Source: an uncultured Oscillospiraceae bacterium
GTDB taxonomy: Bacteria > Bacillota > Clostridia > Oscillospirales > Oscillospiraceae
DNA length: 6,151 nt
Reading direction: 5' to 3'
Assembly: GCA_934655935.1 (NCBI GenBank)
Contig: CAKUHJ010000112.1
Span: 1-6,151, forward strand
Below the pieces are notes generated by a model. That model ran no database searches and was not told the origin of the DNA. It saw nothing but the letters and a program-made list of their open reading frames with translations. This document shows, piece by piece, positions 6,067 to 6,151 of this stretch (position 1 is the stretch's first letter; the number at the start of each line of letters is the position of its first letter). A program made the translations under genes and the position numbers.

Positions 6067-6151
6067 CCCCTGTTTGCAACGCCGGTTTTCCGCGCTGTAA
6101 TATCAGGCCCGGCTGAGCCTTGCGCAGCTGCGCCGTAGATTCTGAAAAATC
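6067..6151 (+). other. Post-terminator leader, no gene start visible
   Basis: This stretch contains no supported start codon with a ribosome binding site. It includes a 12-base perfect palindrome (GCGCAGCTGCGC, 6122-6133). It is probably the untranslated region leading to the attenuator-controlled gene beyond the right edge. Confidence 0.45.

Noticed and set aside
5908..6138. A 76-codon plus-strand frame overlapping the leader peptide
   Set aside because: It lacks its own ribosome binding site and crosses the terminator; the leader frame at 5889-6005 explains the region better.

Overview
The window looks like a chromosomal segment from a moderately GC-rich Gram-positive anaerobe of the Clostridia, perhaps an Oscillospiraceae-type gut bacterium. 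The pointers are strong AGGAGG-type ribosome binding sites, a lipoprotein solute-binding protein with a long low-complexity linker, and protein sequences of clostridial LivH/LivM type. The taxonomic guess is an inference from style; no marker gene is present.

About 80% of the window (144-5116, minus strand) is a complete ABC importer operon for branched-chain amino acids, read right to left: livK (binding lipoprotein), livH and livM (the two membrane permeases), livG and livF (the two ATPases). The last four genes are tightly packed: 14 bp between livH and livM, an 8 bp livM/livG overlap, and 2 bp between livG and livF. livK is separated from livH by about 170 bp of strongly structured, apparently non-coding sequence. 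LivK captures the amino acid outside the cell and hands it to the LivHM channel, and LivG/LivF hydrolyse ATP to drive import. Left of livF are a 13 bp perfect hairpin and, at the window edge, a GC hairpin that may be the operon terminator.

Upstream of livK, on the same strand, is a short gene (5228-5524) for a 98-residue protein with two predicted membrane segments. It has a near-perfect sigma-A promoter (TTGACT-17 bp-TATAAT) and a strong ribosome binding site. A terminator-like hairpin separates it from livK. I see no convincing promoter between that hairpin and livK, so the importer may depend on read-through from the small gene's promoter.

The right end (about 5809-6066, plus strand, divergent from the liv operon) is the most interesting part. 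A promoter is followed by a 38-codon leader peptide rich in Phe and Tyr (10 of 38 residues, with Tyr-Ser-Tyr-Tyr-Tyr near the end). Its stop codon lies inside an RNA segment that can pair with the apex of a strong intrinsic terminator directly downstream. A third segment near the 5' end of the transcript can pair with that same segment. This is the architecture of a ribosome-mediated transcription attenuator. The regulated gene lies beyond the right edge, so its identity is unknown; aromatic amino acid metabolism or an antibiotic-responsive gene are the main options.
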